The position numbers were made by a program, and so were the translations under genes. From NCBI GenBank assembly GCA_900319645.1, contig ONPG01000006.1:9816-73815 (forward strand): a stretch of 64,000 nucleotides of DNA. Direction: 5' to 3'. Below are positions 18,101 to 23,047 of this stretch, piece after piece. The stretch comes from an uncultured Bacteroidales bacterium. Its GTDB lineage: Bacteria; Bacteroidota; Bacteroidia; Bacteroidales; Paludibacteraceae. The notes below the pieces were generated by a model. The model was not told the DNA's origin. It was given only the letters and a program-made list of their open reading frames with translations, and searched no databases. Position 1 is the first letter of the stretch. Each line of letters opens with the position of its first letter.

Positions 18101-18298
18101 GGACAGCCGGTAGAGATTGACCTGAAAGCAGGCAACAACAATGATTACTCGCTTAGTATCCAGCGTAAGATGCCTACCGATCTGCCTGTGACAGGAGATA
18201 ACGACTCGCAAAACGATTGGTACGATATCCTTGGACGTAAAGCGCAGCAAGGAGAACAGGGTGTCTTCATACGAAGAGGAGAGAAAGTAGTTAAGTAA
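9197..18298 (+). CDS. Giant exported multidomain protein (3033 residues)
   Basis: The start at 9197 is chosen because a signal peptide follows (MNKMIKKSITLLIALLCGIV, cleaved near VFA) and the promoter lies upstream; the frame is open further upstream but would run through the promoter. Approximate order: N-terminal beta domain; OB-like segment (265-365); SusE/F-like modules (YFLVGGFTNGWDLQQ, 370-540) and another possible glucan-binding module (700-790); Calx-beta-like domains (930-1148); CARDB-like domain (1150-1265); further Ig-like segments; a carboxypeptidase-regulatory-like segment (1570-1660); a Gly-rich stretch with nine consecutive Gly near 1855; long helical and beta parts; a WYAFAVPFEV domain (about 2675) and a short tail with YDILGRKAQQG, as in many Bacteroidales exported proteins. 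Likely surface or secreted; glycan binding or adhesion is inferred. A 38-residue peptide gene follows after 16 bases. Confidence 0.8.
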   Translation: MNKMIKKSITLLIALLCGIVVFANTTVYLAPGVWETDGAKYAVYYYGGSTEPNFTNYMTAIGDYYKTEVPDDCTSVIFLRLNPFGGIDWNSEWNREEVAREEGKNLYTVTSWSMGEWSVYDDDNTKITLTMSDYAATSFMANGVTISTAKAGGLNNPAYNSTNKDLRVYANGTLTISAEKEIIGLSFGLSSQGQVRLASLTSNVGQMTVSGSPDYLVQWEGYSNEIVITVGAKADYGSDKSKAGQLCFLTLEVTFASDVSHPREYMGEVSIHDFIEGNDNRNIYQLTGIVHDKSSDDNSGRFTLVDETGSIYVNGLLTADSVANAFESLDVGVGDTLTIRAVKMVLNGEPRINNAVFVSRKVKTGYFKPLGDYFLVGGFTNGWDLQQAVEFVDVNGVLTANVSKFNGAFKITKGRSWDANWGNTNNQTIQLGERYPLTYFGENIQLDNPLITCYRNAVFTLEQNRAGNYFLTLVGGQLEPLEADWYLPSEQVAWECTEATKMTPMPGNANQFFIRFEELSGKFKLSRGNWAVEFGVSGNSNVKLNTLYSLSSENTTVPKVSGTLHDVVVLVTIDYEHSIVEMEILQEAQVYTVPATLFPTWEEGDSVLVKLTTASGEYSRTGMEKGQNGVYTARIILPDQDVTSLSFVQLDDQAAVKAEKEALQGAVTDNGEWTNRLFATIGETGYWIPLPSRQISITENSVVYFDNSVTQWENAYLRVGRCQSHGYGSDWSRTWPMQHIDNTDIWYAQVDVAIAGEETWMITDQQGNSGEGQSVFALPEGCNIIMPTTNSIDNSIWIIARSNQTPQEYILWNYWTSKNRSAISPSYSLTNVPDTLYEGENIRIGVQSSIPYNNTRRFQLKTNPSDSRVSATPSHLDMPAMSTYGEFEVSIANDTDPLKDHAVRFRLQESNLGTVYTSDTVWIIDDDIPQISLSLSVNSIAEDAGMRSLTATIRRHTLLDRSVTVRLSDNASGNIYYHENPIVFQNGETERSVSLGIIDNTQAYGNTAVTVSAAVYMPSCNCTAEESTAGYASQTLLILDNDEPALSLSINHNMLLEGKENVARLTVSRNTPVDTDLTVNVTVDHPEGIVMPSTITILAGSSSASCDISVQRNGEPDDSHSVVFSASCEGFSGAVCYAMVVDQTLPDAIVEILYEGSSTSLEVNQEVPVSIRVVNQGAAGLAKGVRVELLSTVGMATQNFALENTLPEGDTLLIPATVTLPNRVGNCGYYAVVNSDRQVKELNHNNNTSSTLRFTVLPPFSVTGMQVDKQSYMPGDSVHVSGHAEGSLAANATIEIYVVNKGWRTSFRVTSDANGDFRGAFAPQAGQSGHFAIGACFPSENSSTEMTAAEFFGIEAPRTPATCQIISGHTYNGSIRVKNTGSLPLHNVRVRLDNQPENCEIQFASLPTLNASSSANLDFSLLSNTPTVGNEWEKINISITTDETLEVPNAVYYYCQNPKGQLQCSVNEIRTNIAAREVSNIIFYLNNTGLGETGEITLALPDWMQSLTSLQIPSIPSGEYSQVVLQTVPNEMFERNLNAPIEGQIGINPTNCKGMSLPFRLTPVSNNIGTLHVDVCDENTYYTVEKPHLQNAQVLIKNVSTGAVIEQGVTNENGIYEINLPEGYYGIRVSANDHDSYSNNVFVQPSGTTNLTVNLSIRAIEIDWQVVETEVEDEYEIITTVKYETQVPKPVVVVDAPSRIDADLLQEGESMMYTVKVTNQGLIRAEDVTVTLPSGGSSYTFEALAYGEPFNLEAKQSVEIPVKVTRIEQPNNAPARKKQIHNIIECQDNMLTLYYWDCGTDRKWHQYGVPLIYAKCDGDPTPTRPTDETGGGYVERLIEIFCPQCYSLPGTGGGGGGGGGYYGPGDREETPIVTKDEGCEPCQNQFIMKVINCGLSFTPAGGYLDMLKMLVGCYNAARKDYDVNNDLISAVVACAESQWEPLVTMFNDNAEERLVDQLEEITGVEGLSEMREGLGVLRNIRQCISELTAPCNLTAENAANAPARIRANAENYDYSDEPEYLARFKSRTKIIYDGLSEYEKYMNLYIDPEMLDYISNAEYVDLLRVWSIALTGDLETETLNNYRPAALPDNMWEHFVERMSNTYRYIHGDNTVTENYINPDEAVSCLQKMNECEQQAAEYGYASAAEMLEHEYALLTERLENKSENVCSTISLQLDQKMTMTRQAFRGTLSVFNGHETTAMTDIHLTLDIYDANGVKATDNKFQVSLESLDGMSGAAELESENGWTIAAKETGVATILFIPTKFAAPTESMVYSFGGQLSYTDPFTRLTVTRDLYPVQLTVNPSPQLQLTYFMQRDVFSDDPLTDEVEPAMPTEFALLINNIGYGDAENVRLTTKEPKIVDNEKGLLIDFHMLYALHNGNAKALPLNENIATDFGTIAAQEQSYAQWFFESSLLGHFVEYDVAYTHLTSYGNPDLSLIDNVSIHEMIHSIDMPATNPAHVGWLVNDALDANHLPDALYKSDGSILDLHASSDMALEVVNDSVGIITCTPSANGWNYGVVEAPDFDGQFIKTVTRLSDEAAMSLRNVWQTPCILRDGADPIHINRIHVADEMTATTSYRILFSERSVSQDSIVINDGETPELGDLGVGTNSYIVIEPGGGLIAQESNEWSGSITLVTNGSESGQIYSANDLGEAWDIVMEYVLNPSGATASPNLWYAFAVPFEVSATNGISRACDDKTLVVGQDYMILEFNGQERANSGNGWQPKMSGSLYPGRFYMLGIDGNCNRWLFSKKEGAEVLNSTAITNYQAASGNGVRNGWNGLGNTLLEYSRMDFGELDIFYLYTYNSLAGKYNLLLVENKNLCVGQPFFIQTGIDGVCTFSNSRANHMPALYAGKTEKPRIRFTLSDERKKTEDYMYLTFHDDAVASYTIGRDVVRMSTDCRTVAQLWCLADDGTQLSAHGIAYPTTGTTVKLGMFAPNKGEYLLDISTSVTDDYTIELLYQGTHVAMLFGGQPVEIDLKAGNNNDYSLSIQRKMPTDLPVTGDNDSQNDWYDILGRKAQQGEQGVFIRRGEKVVK

Positions 18299-18314
18299 AA
18301 AGAAAGGAAAAAAT

Positions 18315-18431
18315 ATGCATACAACAAGCAAATCATCTAAAAAAACATACAACGCTCCGCATGTAGATGTCGTTAGCGTGGTAGGTGGAAATCTAATGTG
18401 GCCAACGTCTCTTCCCCCTTATCCGGGTTGA
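18315..18431 (+). CDS. Small peptide with KKTYxxP motif (38 residues)
   Basis: ATG 18315, TGA 18429-18431, 16 bases after the giant gene, with an A/G-rich stretch before the start. The peptide has SSKKTYNAPHVDVVSVVGG and a Pro-rich end (PTSLPPYPG). It has no signal peptide or membrane segment. The peptide gene after the beta-helix protein (59956-60105, reverse) begins MKKTYIQP and also ends Gly/Pro-rich. Short KKTYxxP peptides are recurrent in Bacteroidales and usually left unannotated; function unknown. Because both copies here follow large exported proteins, a shared role or coexpression is inferred. Confidence 0.55.
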   Translation: MHTTSKSSKKTYNAPHVDVVSVVGGNLMWPTSLPPYPG

Positions 18432-18485
18432 GTTAACGGCTAAAAGAAAACAGCCAATAGCCAATGGCTGATTACCAACAGCAAG

Positions 18486-18513
18486 AAAATCGCTCTTCGG
18501 GGCGATTTTTTTT
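18486..18513 (+). terminator. Intrinsic terminator with UUCG loop
   Basis: AAAATCGCTC (18486-18495), loop TTCG, GGGCGATTTT (18500-18509) with one G-U pair, T run to 18513. It ends the giant gene and small peptide transcript. Confidence 0.9.
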
Positions 18514-18561
18514 GTAAAAATCACCTGATTTGCACTTTTTTTGCAAAAAAAGCATAAAAAA

Positions 18562-18593
18562 TTTGGTCATATCAAAAAATTGTTGTAATTTTG
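18562..18593 (+). promoter_or_regulatory. Promoter upstream of tRNA-Glu and rpsT
   Basis: TTTG 18562-18565, 20 bases, TAATTTTG 18586-18593. Predicted start near 18600, so the transcript would include the first stem-loop repeat, tRNA-Glu, the second repeat and probably rpsT. Confidence 0.8.
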
Positions 18594-18610
18594 CACCCGC
18601 TTTTCGTCGG

Positions 18611-18667
18611 AAGTGACTCGCCGAAGTGAATCCGCGTGGCGGATTGAGGCGGCTCGCACTTCTTCCT
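18611..18667 (+). repeat. 57-base stem-loop element, copy 1 (before tRNA-Glu)
   Basis: Paired with the copy at 18808-18864; identical at all but about seven positions. It contains AATCCGC/GCGGATT (7-base stem, 3-base loop) inside outer AAGTG/CACTT pairing. Differences fall mainly in unpaired or loop positions, including the loop base next to the inner stem. Confidence 0.75.
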
Positions 18668-18729
18668 CTCCGCTTAAAACGCACTGCGTTAGCGCTTTAA
18701 TCGGTTGGGACACAACGCGAAAGCATTAC

Positions 18730-18801
18730 GGTGCCATCGTATAACGGTTAGTACTCAAGATTTTCATTCTTGCAATAGGGGTTCGATTCCCCTTGGCACT
18801 A
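18730..18801 (+). tRNA. tRNA-Glu (anticodon TTC)
   Basis: 72 bases. Acceptor GGTGCCA pairs with TGGCACT (first pair G-U). Anticodon stem CAAGA/TCTTG encloses loop TTTTCAT, giving anticodon TTC. T arm AGGGG-TTCGATT-CCCCT. The discriminator is A; CCA is not fully encoded. It is flanked by two copies of a stem-loop repeat and followed by rpsT. Confidence 0.93.
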
Positions 18802-18807
18802 CATCGA

Positions 18808-18864
18808 AAGTGGCTCGCCTATGTGAATCCGCCTGGCGGATTGAGGCGGCTCGCACTTTCTCCT
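18808..18864 (+). repeat. 57-base stem-loop element, copy 2 (after tRNA-Glu)
   Basis: Second copy of the element at 18611-18667, starting six bases after the tRNA. Another hairpin follows: CAACG-x-TGCGAAC (18867-18879) with GTTCGCA-x-CGTTG (18885-18897). Together they could mark the tRNA 3' end for processing or form part of the rpsT leader. Confidence 0.7.
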
Positions 18865-18897
18865 TTCAACGCTGCGAACCATGAGTTCGCATCGTTG

Positions 18898-19050
18898 GAG
18901 GATTGAGGAGCAAAAAATCGAAAAAAATAGACCTTCCCTAAAGTAAAATCCGGAGGCAAATCCTCTCAATGCCAATGGAGATTAACCAATCGCCCGGAGT
19001 TGTAGCCGAGAAACATAGCACACCGAGGGCACAAAAAAACAACAAACAAG
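18898..19050 (+). other. Leader of rpsT
   Basis: About 150 bases between the hairpin and rpsT with a G/A-rich part and no gene. Ribosomal protein leaders often bind their own product, but I cannot assign a known structure here. Confidence 0.35.
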
Positions 19051-19305
19051 ATGGCAAATCATAAATCATCTTTGAAGCGTATCCGTCAGACGGCCGCTCG
19101 CAAAGCACACAATCATTACTACGCTAAAACCGCACGTAACGCTGTGCGCGACCTGCGTAAGACGACTGACAAAGCTGCAGCAAGTGCTGCACTGCCGAAA
19201 GTAAGCTCGATGCTCGACAAACTGGCAAAACGTCACATTATCCACGTGAACAAAGCAGCCAACCTCAAATCGAAACTGGCACGTTTTGTGAACAAACTCG
19301 GATAA
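19051..19305 (+). CDS. rpsT: 30S ribosomal protein S20
   Basis: 84 residues, the normal length. S20 binds 16S rRNA early in 30S assembly. The start [21 protein letters not shown] and the Lys/Arg/Ala-rich helices ([24 protein letters not shown]) are typical. It lies 250 bases downstream of tRNA-Glu with no recognised promoter of its own, so cotranscription is likely. A terminator follows after 57 bases. Confidence 0.97.
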   Translation: MANHKSSLKRIRQTAARKAHNHYYAKTARNAVRDLRKTTDKAAASAALPKVSSMLDKLAKRHIIHVNKAANLKSKLARFVNKLG

Positions 19306-19362
19306 GTGTCTGAGCAAACCGAACGAACCAACGGATCATACGCTGGACGAAAAAGGTCAACG

Positions 19363-19391
19363 GAGTCTTCCTCACGGGAGACTCTTTTTTT
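19363..19391 (+). terminator. Terminator of rpsT, with duplicated 3' half
   Basis: GAGTCT (19363-19368) pairs with AGACTC (19379-19384), T run 19385-19391. The 3' half (ACGGGAGACTC plus T run) occurs again at 19402-19417, where it could pair with the same 5' arm. Confidence 0.8.
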
Positions 19392-19490
19392 GTATTGTCT
19401 AACGGGAGACTCTTTTTTAATAATTTGATGGGTTTGTGAACAAAAGAAACGAATGTTGTGAAAAAAATGCAAAAAAAAATGTACGATTAT

Positions 19491-19521
19491 TTTGGTATTT
19501 CGCAAAAAAGTAGTAACTTTG
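19491..19521 (+). promoter_or_regulatory. Promoter of the AraC-family regulator
   Basis: TTTG 19491-19494, 19 bases, TAACTTTG 19514-19521; start predicted near 19528, leader about 20 bases. Confidence 0.75.
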
Positions 19522-19547
19522 CAGCGTAATTTATACTTTTTGTTAAG

Positions 19548-20393
19548 ATGAAAGAGAATAATATACCTATCGTAGATTGTCCTTACGGCGATTATATGAT
19601 CGGCGATGCGAGCGGCAAACTGATGAACGAGTACGGCCGGTATCCTTGTAAAATCAAGTGCGGAGTCTATGCTATGCTGGTTCGTGGCACGGCTCATGCG
19701 ACGATCAATGTGACGGAATATGATTTCAAAGCCAACGACATCCTGCTGCTGGAGCCGGGTAGTTTTCTGCTTATCCGTGAGTTTTCGGAGGATGCTTTGG
19801 TTTACTGGGTGGTGTTCGGCAGTGCGTTCCTGGAGAAACACACGTTCAACAATCGTATGTCGCTGACGGCGTTGCAGTTACATTCGCCGGTGATCAGTAT
19901 CAACGAGGAGCGCAGCAAAGTGCTGATCAGTATGTATAACACGCTCATCGAGGCGATGAACACACGTCCGTCGATGCTGAACAGCGAGAAGATGGTACAT
20001 ATCTTCAATCTGTTGCAGACATCCTATACGGCTTACGCGAAGGAGCAGGATGCGTACGTGGTGCGACCGTTGGACCGGAAGACGGAGATCTATCAGGACT
20101 ATTGCCAGTTGGTGCTGCAGCACTACCACGAGTGGCACCACGTGAACCAATATGCCGACGCGATGCGTATTACCTTGCCTCACCTGTGCTCCACGATCAA
20201 GTCGGTAGGCGGCAGAACGGCGGGTGACATCATCATCGAGGCGATCCTGACGGACGCCAAGTCGCAGTTGAAGATCACGAACATGCAAATCAAGGAGATA
20301 GCTCTCAACTTGGGATTTGACAACGTAGCGTTCTTCAACCGGTTCTTCAAGGCGCACGTAGGCGTGACACCTAAAGTATATCGTAACGGGTAA
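19548..20393 (+). CDS. AraC-family transcriptional regulator
   Basis: 281 residues. The N-terminal part (about 25-150) is a cupin-like sensing domain with GTAHATINVTEYDFKANDILLLEPGSF. The C-terminal part (about 180-280) is the double helix-turn-helix of AraC proteins, with MQIKEIALNLGFDNVAFFNRFF and the closing GVTPKVYRNG. It probably binds a small ligand and activates transcription; the target is unknown. The neighbours are rpsT and a convergent rRNA methyltransferase gene, neither a typical AraC target. Its stop is three bases from the convergent stop. Confidence 0.9.
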   Translation: MKENNIPIVDCPYGDYMIGDASGKLMNEYGRYPCKIKCGVYAMLVRGTAHATINVTEYDFKANDILLLEPGSFLLIREFSEDALVYWVVFGSAFLEKHTFNNRMSLTALQLHSPVISINEERSKVLISMYNTLIEAMNTRPSMLNSEKMVHIFNLLQTSYTAYAKEQDAYVVRPLDRKTEIYQDYCQLVLQHYHEWHHVNQYADAMRITLPHLCSTIKSVGGRTAGDIIIEAILTDAKSQLKITNMQIKEIALNLGFDNVAFFNRFFKAHVGVTPKVYRNG

Positions 20394-20396
20394 GAC

Positions 20397-21752
20397 TCAG
20401 AGTTTGCGGATTCGCCACTCGTTGGGGTAGAGGTTGTTCTGTCGGTTGCCGACGTTCTTGGCAAAGCCGAGCGGCACCCCTTCGTAGGTGAGCAGCAGCA
20501 GTCCGAGCGGGACATTGGTCAGATTAAGCGCCTCGGTGCGCAGATAGGAACGCGCCTGCTCGAGCGTGAGCGGCACGTTGGGGAAGGCCTCCTTGCGGAG
20601 GTCTTTCGCCATACTTAGGCTGTGTTGCGGTGCGATGGTTTTTCCTCTTTCTTCGCCGAGTCCGAAGCCGGTGGAGATACAGGTGAGGCAGTCCGCCAGT
20701 GCGTCAATCAGTTCCTTGTAGCGCAAGGGGTAGGCCGTGGCAAACCGGTCGGTATAACGGAGTGCCCAGTCGTCAGGGTGTTGCAGCCAGGACCGCATAA
20801 TCTCGGTATATTGGGGATTAGCCATCGACTGCTGGCTGTTGGATTTCTTGTTTTTGGCGGCTTTGGGTTGGAAGGGTTTGAAGAACTCGTCGTGTTTGCG
20901 TAGTGCGCAGACGTAGAACCCTTCTCCTTTGGCGCGGTGGGGATAGAAATGATAACCGACGCTTCCCTCTACGATACCCCAGGATCTGTCGTAGTCCACG
21001 GGCATAATATCCGCTCCGAGGCTCTCCGCCATCCACTCGACGTTTTTCTCGTTTTCCTCGGCGTTGAAGGTGCAGGTGGAGTAGATGAGCAGACCTCCGG
21101 GCTTGAGTGCATCCCAGACATCCATGAGAATAGCCCGTTGCCGCTCCGCACATTTGCGCACCGCCGCCAGGCTCCACTCGTTGCGCGCCTGCTCATCCTT
21201 GCGGAACATTCCTTCTCCGGAGCAGGGAGCATCCACCAGAATACAATCGAACAAGTTGGTGCACAACTCGCCGTATTCGGCGGGTGTGTTGTGGGTGACC
21301 ACGGTGTTGCCGTTTCCCCATTTCTGGATGTTCTCGCTGAGGATAAAGACCCGTTGGCGAACGACCTCATTGCTGAGGAGCAGTCCGTCGCGTCCGAGAT
21401 ATTCGCTGATGAGCGTGCTTTTGCCTCCCGGCGCAGCGCAGAGGTCCAGCACTACCGAAGAGGGGTCAAGATACTGCTCGAGCACCTGCTGTATGAACAT
21501 CGAACTTGCCTCCTGCACGTAGTAGCAACCGGCATGGAAGAGCGGGTCCAGCGTGAACTGCGGACGTTCGGAGAGATAATATCCGTCCACATGCCACGGC
21601 ACCTCATCGGTGTCGCAGTCAAAAGTCAGCACATCCAGTTTGGAATTGAGGCGAATAGAGGTCACGGGGTCGGTCTGCAAAGCCCGCAGCAACAACTCCG
21701 CCTCCACGCCCATTTGCTGGCGCATACTGTCTATGAAATCAACAGGCAACAT
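20397..21752 (-). CDS. rsmF: rRNA (cytosine-C5)-methyltransferase, RsmF/NOL1-NOP2-Sun family
   Basis: 451 residues from the ATG at 21752. It methylates C5 of cytosine in rRNA with S-adenosylmethionine. The cofactor motif is VLDLCAAPGGKSTLISEYL; VDAPCSGEGMFRKD and LIYSTCTFNAEEN carry the two conserved cysteines. The C-terminal part (from about 310) is the extra RNA-binding domain of RsmF-like proteins. The start at MLPVDFIDSMRQQMG matches the family; the open frame upstream reads through the promoter. The predicted transcription start lies only 0-5 bases before this ATG, so the mRNA may be leaderless. The family includes RsmB, but the C-terminal domain favours RsmF. Confidence 0.88.
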   Translation of the reverse strand: MLPVDFIDSMRQQMGVEAELLLRALQTDPVTSIRLNSKLDVLTFDCDTDEVPWHVDGYYLSERPQFTLDPLFHAGCYYVQEASSMFIQQVLEQYLDPSSVVLDLCAAPGGKSTLISEYLGRDGLLLSNEVVRQRVFILSENIQKWGNGNTVVTHNTPAEYGELCTNLFDCILVDAPCSGEGMFRKDEQARNEWSLAAVRKCAERQRAILMDVWDALKPGGLLIYSTCTFNAEENEKNVEWMAESLGADIMPVDYDRSWGIVEGSVGYHFYPHRAKGEGFYVCALRKHDEFFKPFQPKAAKNKKSNSQQSMANPQYTEIMRSWLQHPDDWALRYTDRFATAYPLRYKELIDALADCLTCISTGFGLGEERGKTIAPQHSLSMAKDLRKEAFPNVPLTLEQARSYLRTEALNLTNVPLGLLLLTYEGVPLGFAKNVGNRQNNLYPNEWRIRKL

Positions 21753-21761
21753 AATCGGGTG

Positions 21762-21793
21762 CAAAGTTACTGCTTTTTTTTGATATAGCCAAA
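21762..21793 (-). promoter_or_regulatory. Promoter of rsmF
   Basis: Reverse strand: TTTG (21793-21790), 20 bases, TAACTTTG (21769-21762). The start codon is ten bases after the -7 box. Confidence 0.8.
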
Positions 21794-21837
21794 TTTTTAT
21801 GAAAAAATAATGCAATGTGTAAAAATTGGCGAATAAA

Positions 21838-21869
21838 TTTGCAGATGTGAAAAATTTGTTGTATCTTTG
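21838..21869 (+). promoter_or_regulatory. Promoter of rfbA
   Basis: TTTG 21838-21841, 20 bases, TATCTTTG 21862-21869. Divergent from the rsmF promoter. Confidence 0.8.
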
Positions 21870-21906
21870 TGCACGAAATGAATAATGTCAAAAAATCTAC
21901 ATTTTT

Positions 21907-22815
21907 ATGAAAGGAATCATTTTAGCAGGCGGAAGCGCCACACGTTTGTATCCGTTGAGCAAAGCGATCAGCAAACAGATTATGCCGGTCTATGACAAGC
22001 CGATGATTTATTACCCCCTGTCGGCCCTGATGATGGCAGGGATTCGTGAGGTGCTGGTGATCAGTACTCCGCGCGATCTGCCGATGTTTGAGGATCTGTT
22101 AGGCGACGGAAACCGTCTGGGAATGAAACTGGAGTATAAAGTTCAGTTGGTGCCGAACGGACTGGCGCAGGCTTTTGTGCTGGGCAAAGAGTTTCTGAAC
22201 GGCGAGCCGGGTTGTCTGATTCTGGGCGATAATATGTTCTACGGCCAGCATTTCAGCCGCATGCTCAAGGATGCGGTAGCGGAAGTGGAGACGCAGGGCG
22301 GTGCCTGCATCTTCGGCTACGAAGTAGCAGATCCGCGTGCGTACGGCGTGGTGGAGTTCAAGAAAGTGCAAGACGAAGCGCAAGGAACCAAGGAGGCACT
22401 GCAGGTGCTGAGTCTGGAGGAGAAGCCGGAGCATCCGAAGAGCCATTACGCCGTACCGGGTTTGTATTTCTACGACGCGCAGGTGTGCGAAAAGGCGGCA
22501 GCGCTGAAACCCAGTGCCCGCGGAGAATATGAGATCACGGATCTGAACAAGAGTTATCTGGCGGACGGGACCCTCAAAGTGAAGTTGTTCAGCCGCGGAT
22601 TTGCGTGGCTCGATACGGGTAACTGCGACAGTCTGTTAGAGGCGGGTAATTTCATCGCTACCATCCAGAACCGTCAGGGTTTCTACGTAAGTTGTATCGA
22701 GGAGATCGCCTGGCGCAACGGCTGGATCAGCAGCGACAAACTGGCTCAGTTGGGACACGAGATGAAGACCGCTTACGGTCGGTATCTGGAGCGCCTGGCG
22801 GAGAAGGGAAATTGA
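21907..22815 (+). CDS. rfbA: Glucose-1-phosphate thymidylyltransferase
   Basis: 302 residues, usual length. It makes dTDP-glucose from dTTP and glucose-1-phosphate, the first step to dTDP-L-rhamnose. Seen: nucleotide-binding LAGGSATRLYPLS (6-18; Ala replaces the usual second Gly of GGSGTRL), KQIMPVYDKPMIYYPLS, metal-binding GDNMFYG (about 109) and LEEKPEHPKSHYAVPGLYFYD. The gene stands alone with its own promoter; rfbB is 32 kb away (54862), and rfbC/rfbD are not in the window, so the dTDP-sugar genes are dispersed. Short reiterated words follow directly after the stop. Confidence 0.93.
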   Translation: MKGIILAGGSATRLYPLSKAISKQIMPVYDKPMIYYPLSALMMAGIREVLVISTPRDLPMFEDLLGDGNRLGMKLEYKVQLVPNGLAQAFVLGKEFLNGEPGCLILGDNMFYGQHFSRMLKDAVAEVETQGGACIFGYEVADPRAYGVVEFKKVQDEAQGTKEALQVLSLEEKPEHPKSHYAVPGLYFYDAQVCEKAAALKPSARGEYEITDLNKSYLADGTLKVKLFSRGFAWLDTGNCDSLLEAGNFIATIQNRQGFYVSCIEEIAWRNGWISSDKLAQLGHEMKTAYGRYLERLAEKGN

Positions 22816-23035
22816 CAATGGACAATGGACAATGGACAATGGACAAAAAAAGATGCGAAGAGGGGGCTATATCGGCTTTGGCATTGGCTTTGGCAATGGC
22901 TTTGGCAATGGCACGGGCGGCGCGGAAAAGCTGCGAAGGGGGCCTATCCCGATATTGGCTCGATATTGGCTCGATAATGGACCGATAAAATTGAAAGCTG
23001 AAAACTGAAAGTTGAAAGCTGAAAACTGACAATTA
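22814..23035. repeat. Reiterated short words (four kinds in one gap)
   Basis: From left to right: GACAATG words (22814-22850), TTGGCAATGGC words (22876-22918), CGATATTGGCT words (22949-22985) and GAAAGCTGAAAACTG words (22990-23030). They fill the gap between rfbA and the hybrid regulator. No promoter of the standard kind is visible among them. Confidence 0.8.
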
Positions 23036-23047
23036 ATACTTAATACT

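Noticed and set aside
18730-18801. tRNA gene as attachment site of an integrated element
   Set aside because: No integrase and no duplicated tRNA 3' end nearby; the flanking duplicates are stem-loop elements outside the tRNA.
21907-22815. Complete rhamnose biosynthesis locus
   Set aside because: Only rfbA and the distant rfbB are present; rfbC and rfbD are not in the window.
22834-22988. Forward frame after rfbA reading MDNGQWTMD-like repeats
   Set aside because: It is translation of reiterated words without start context or conserved domain; same for the reverse frames in this gap.
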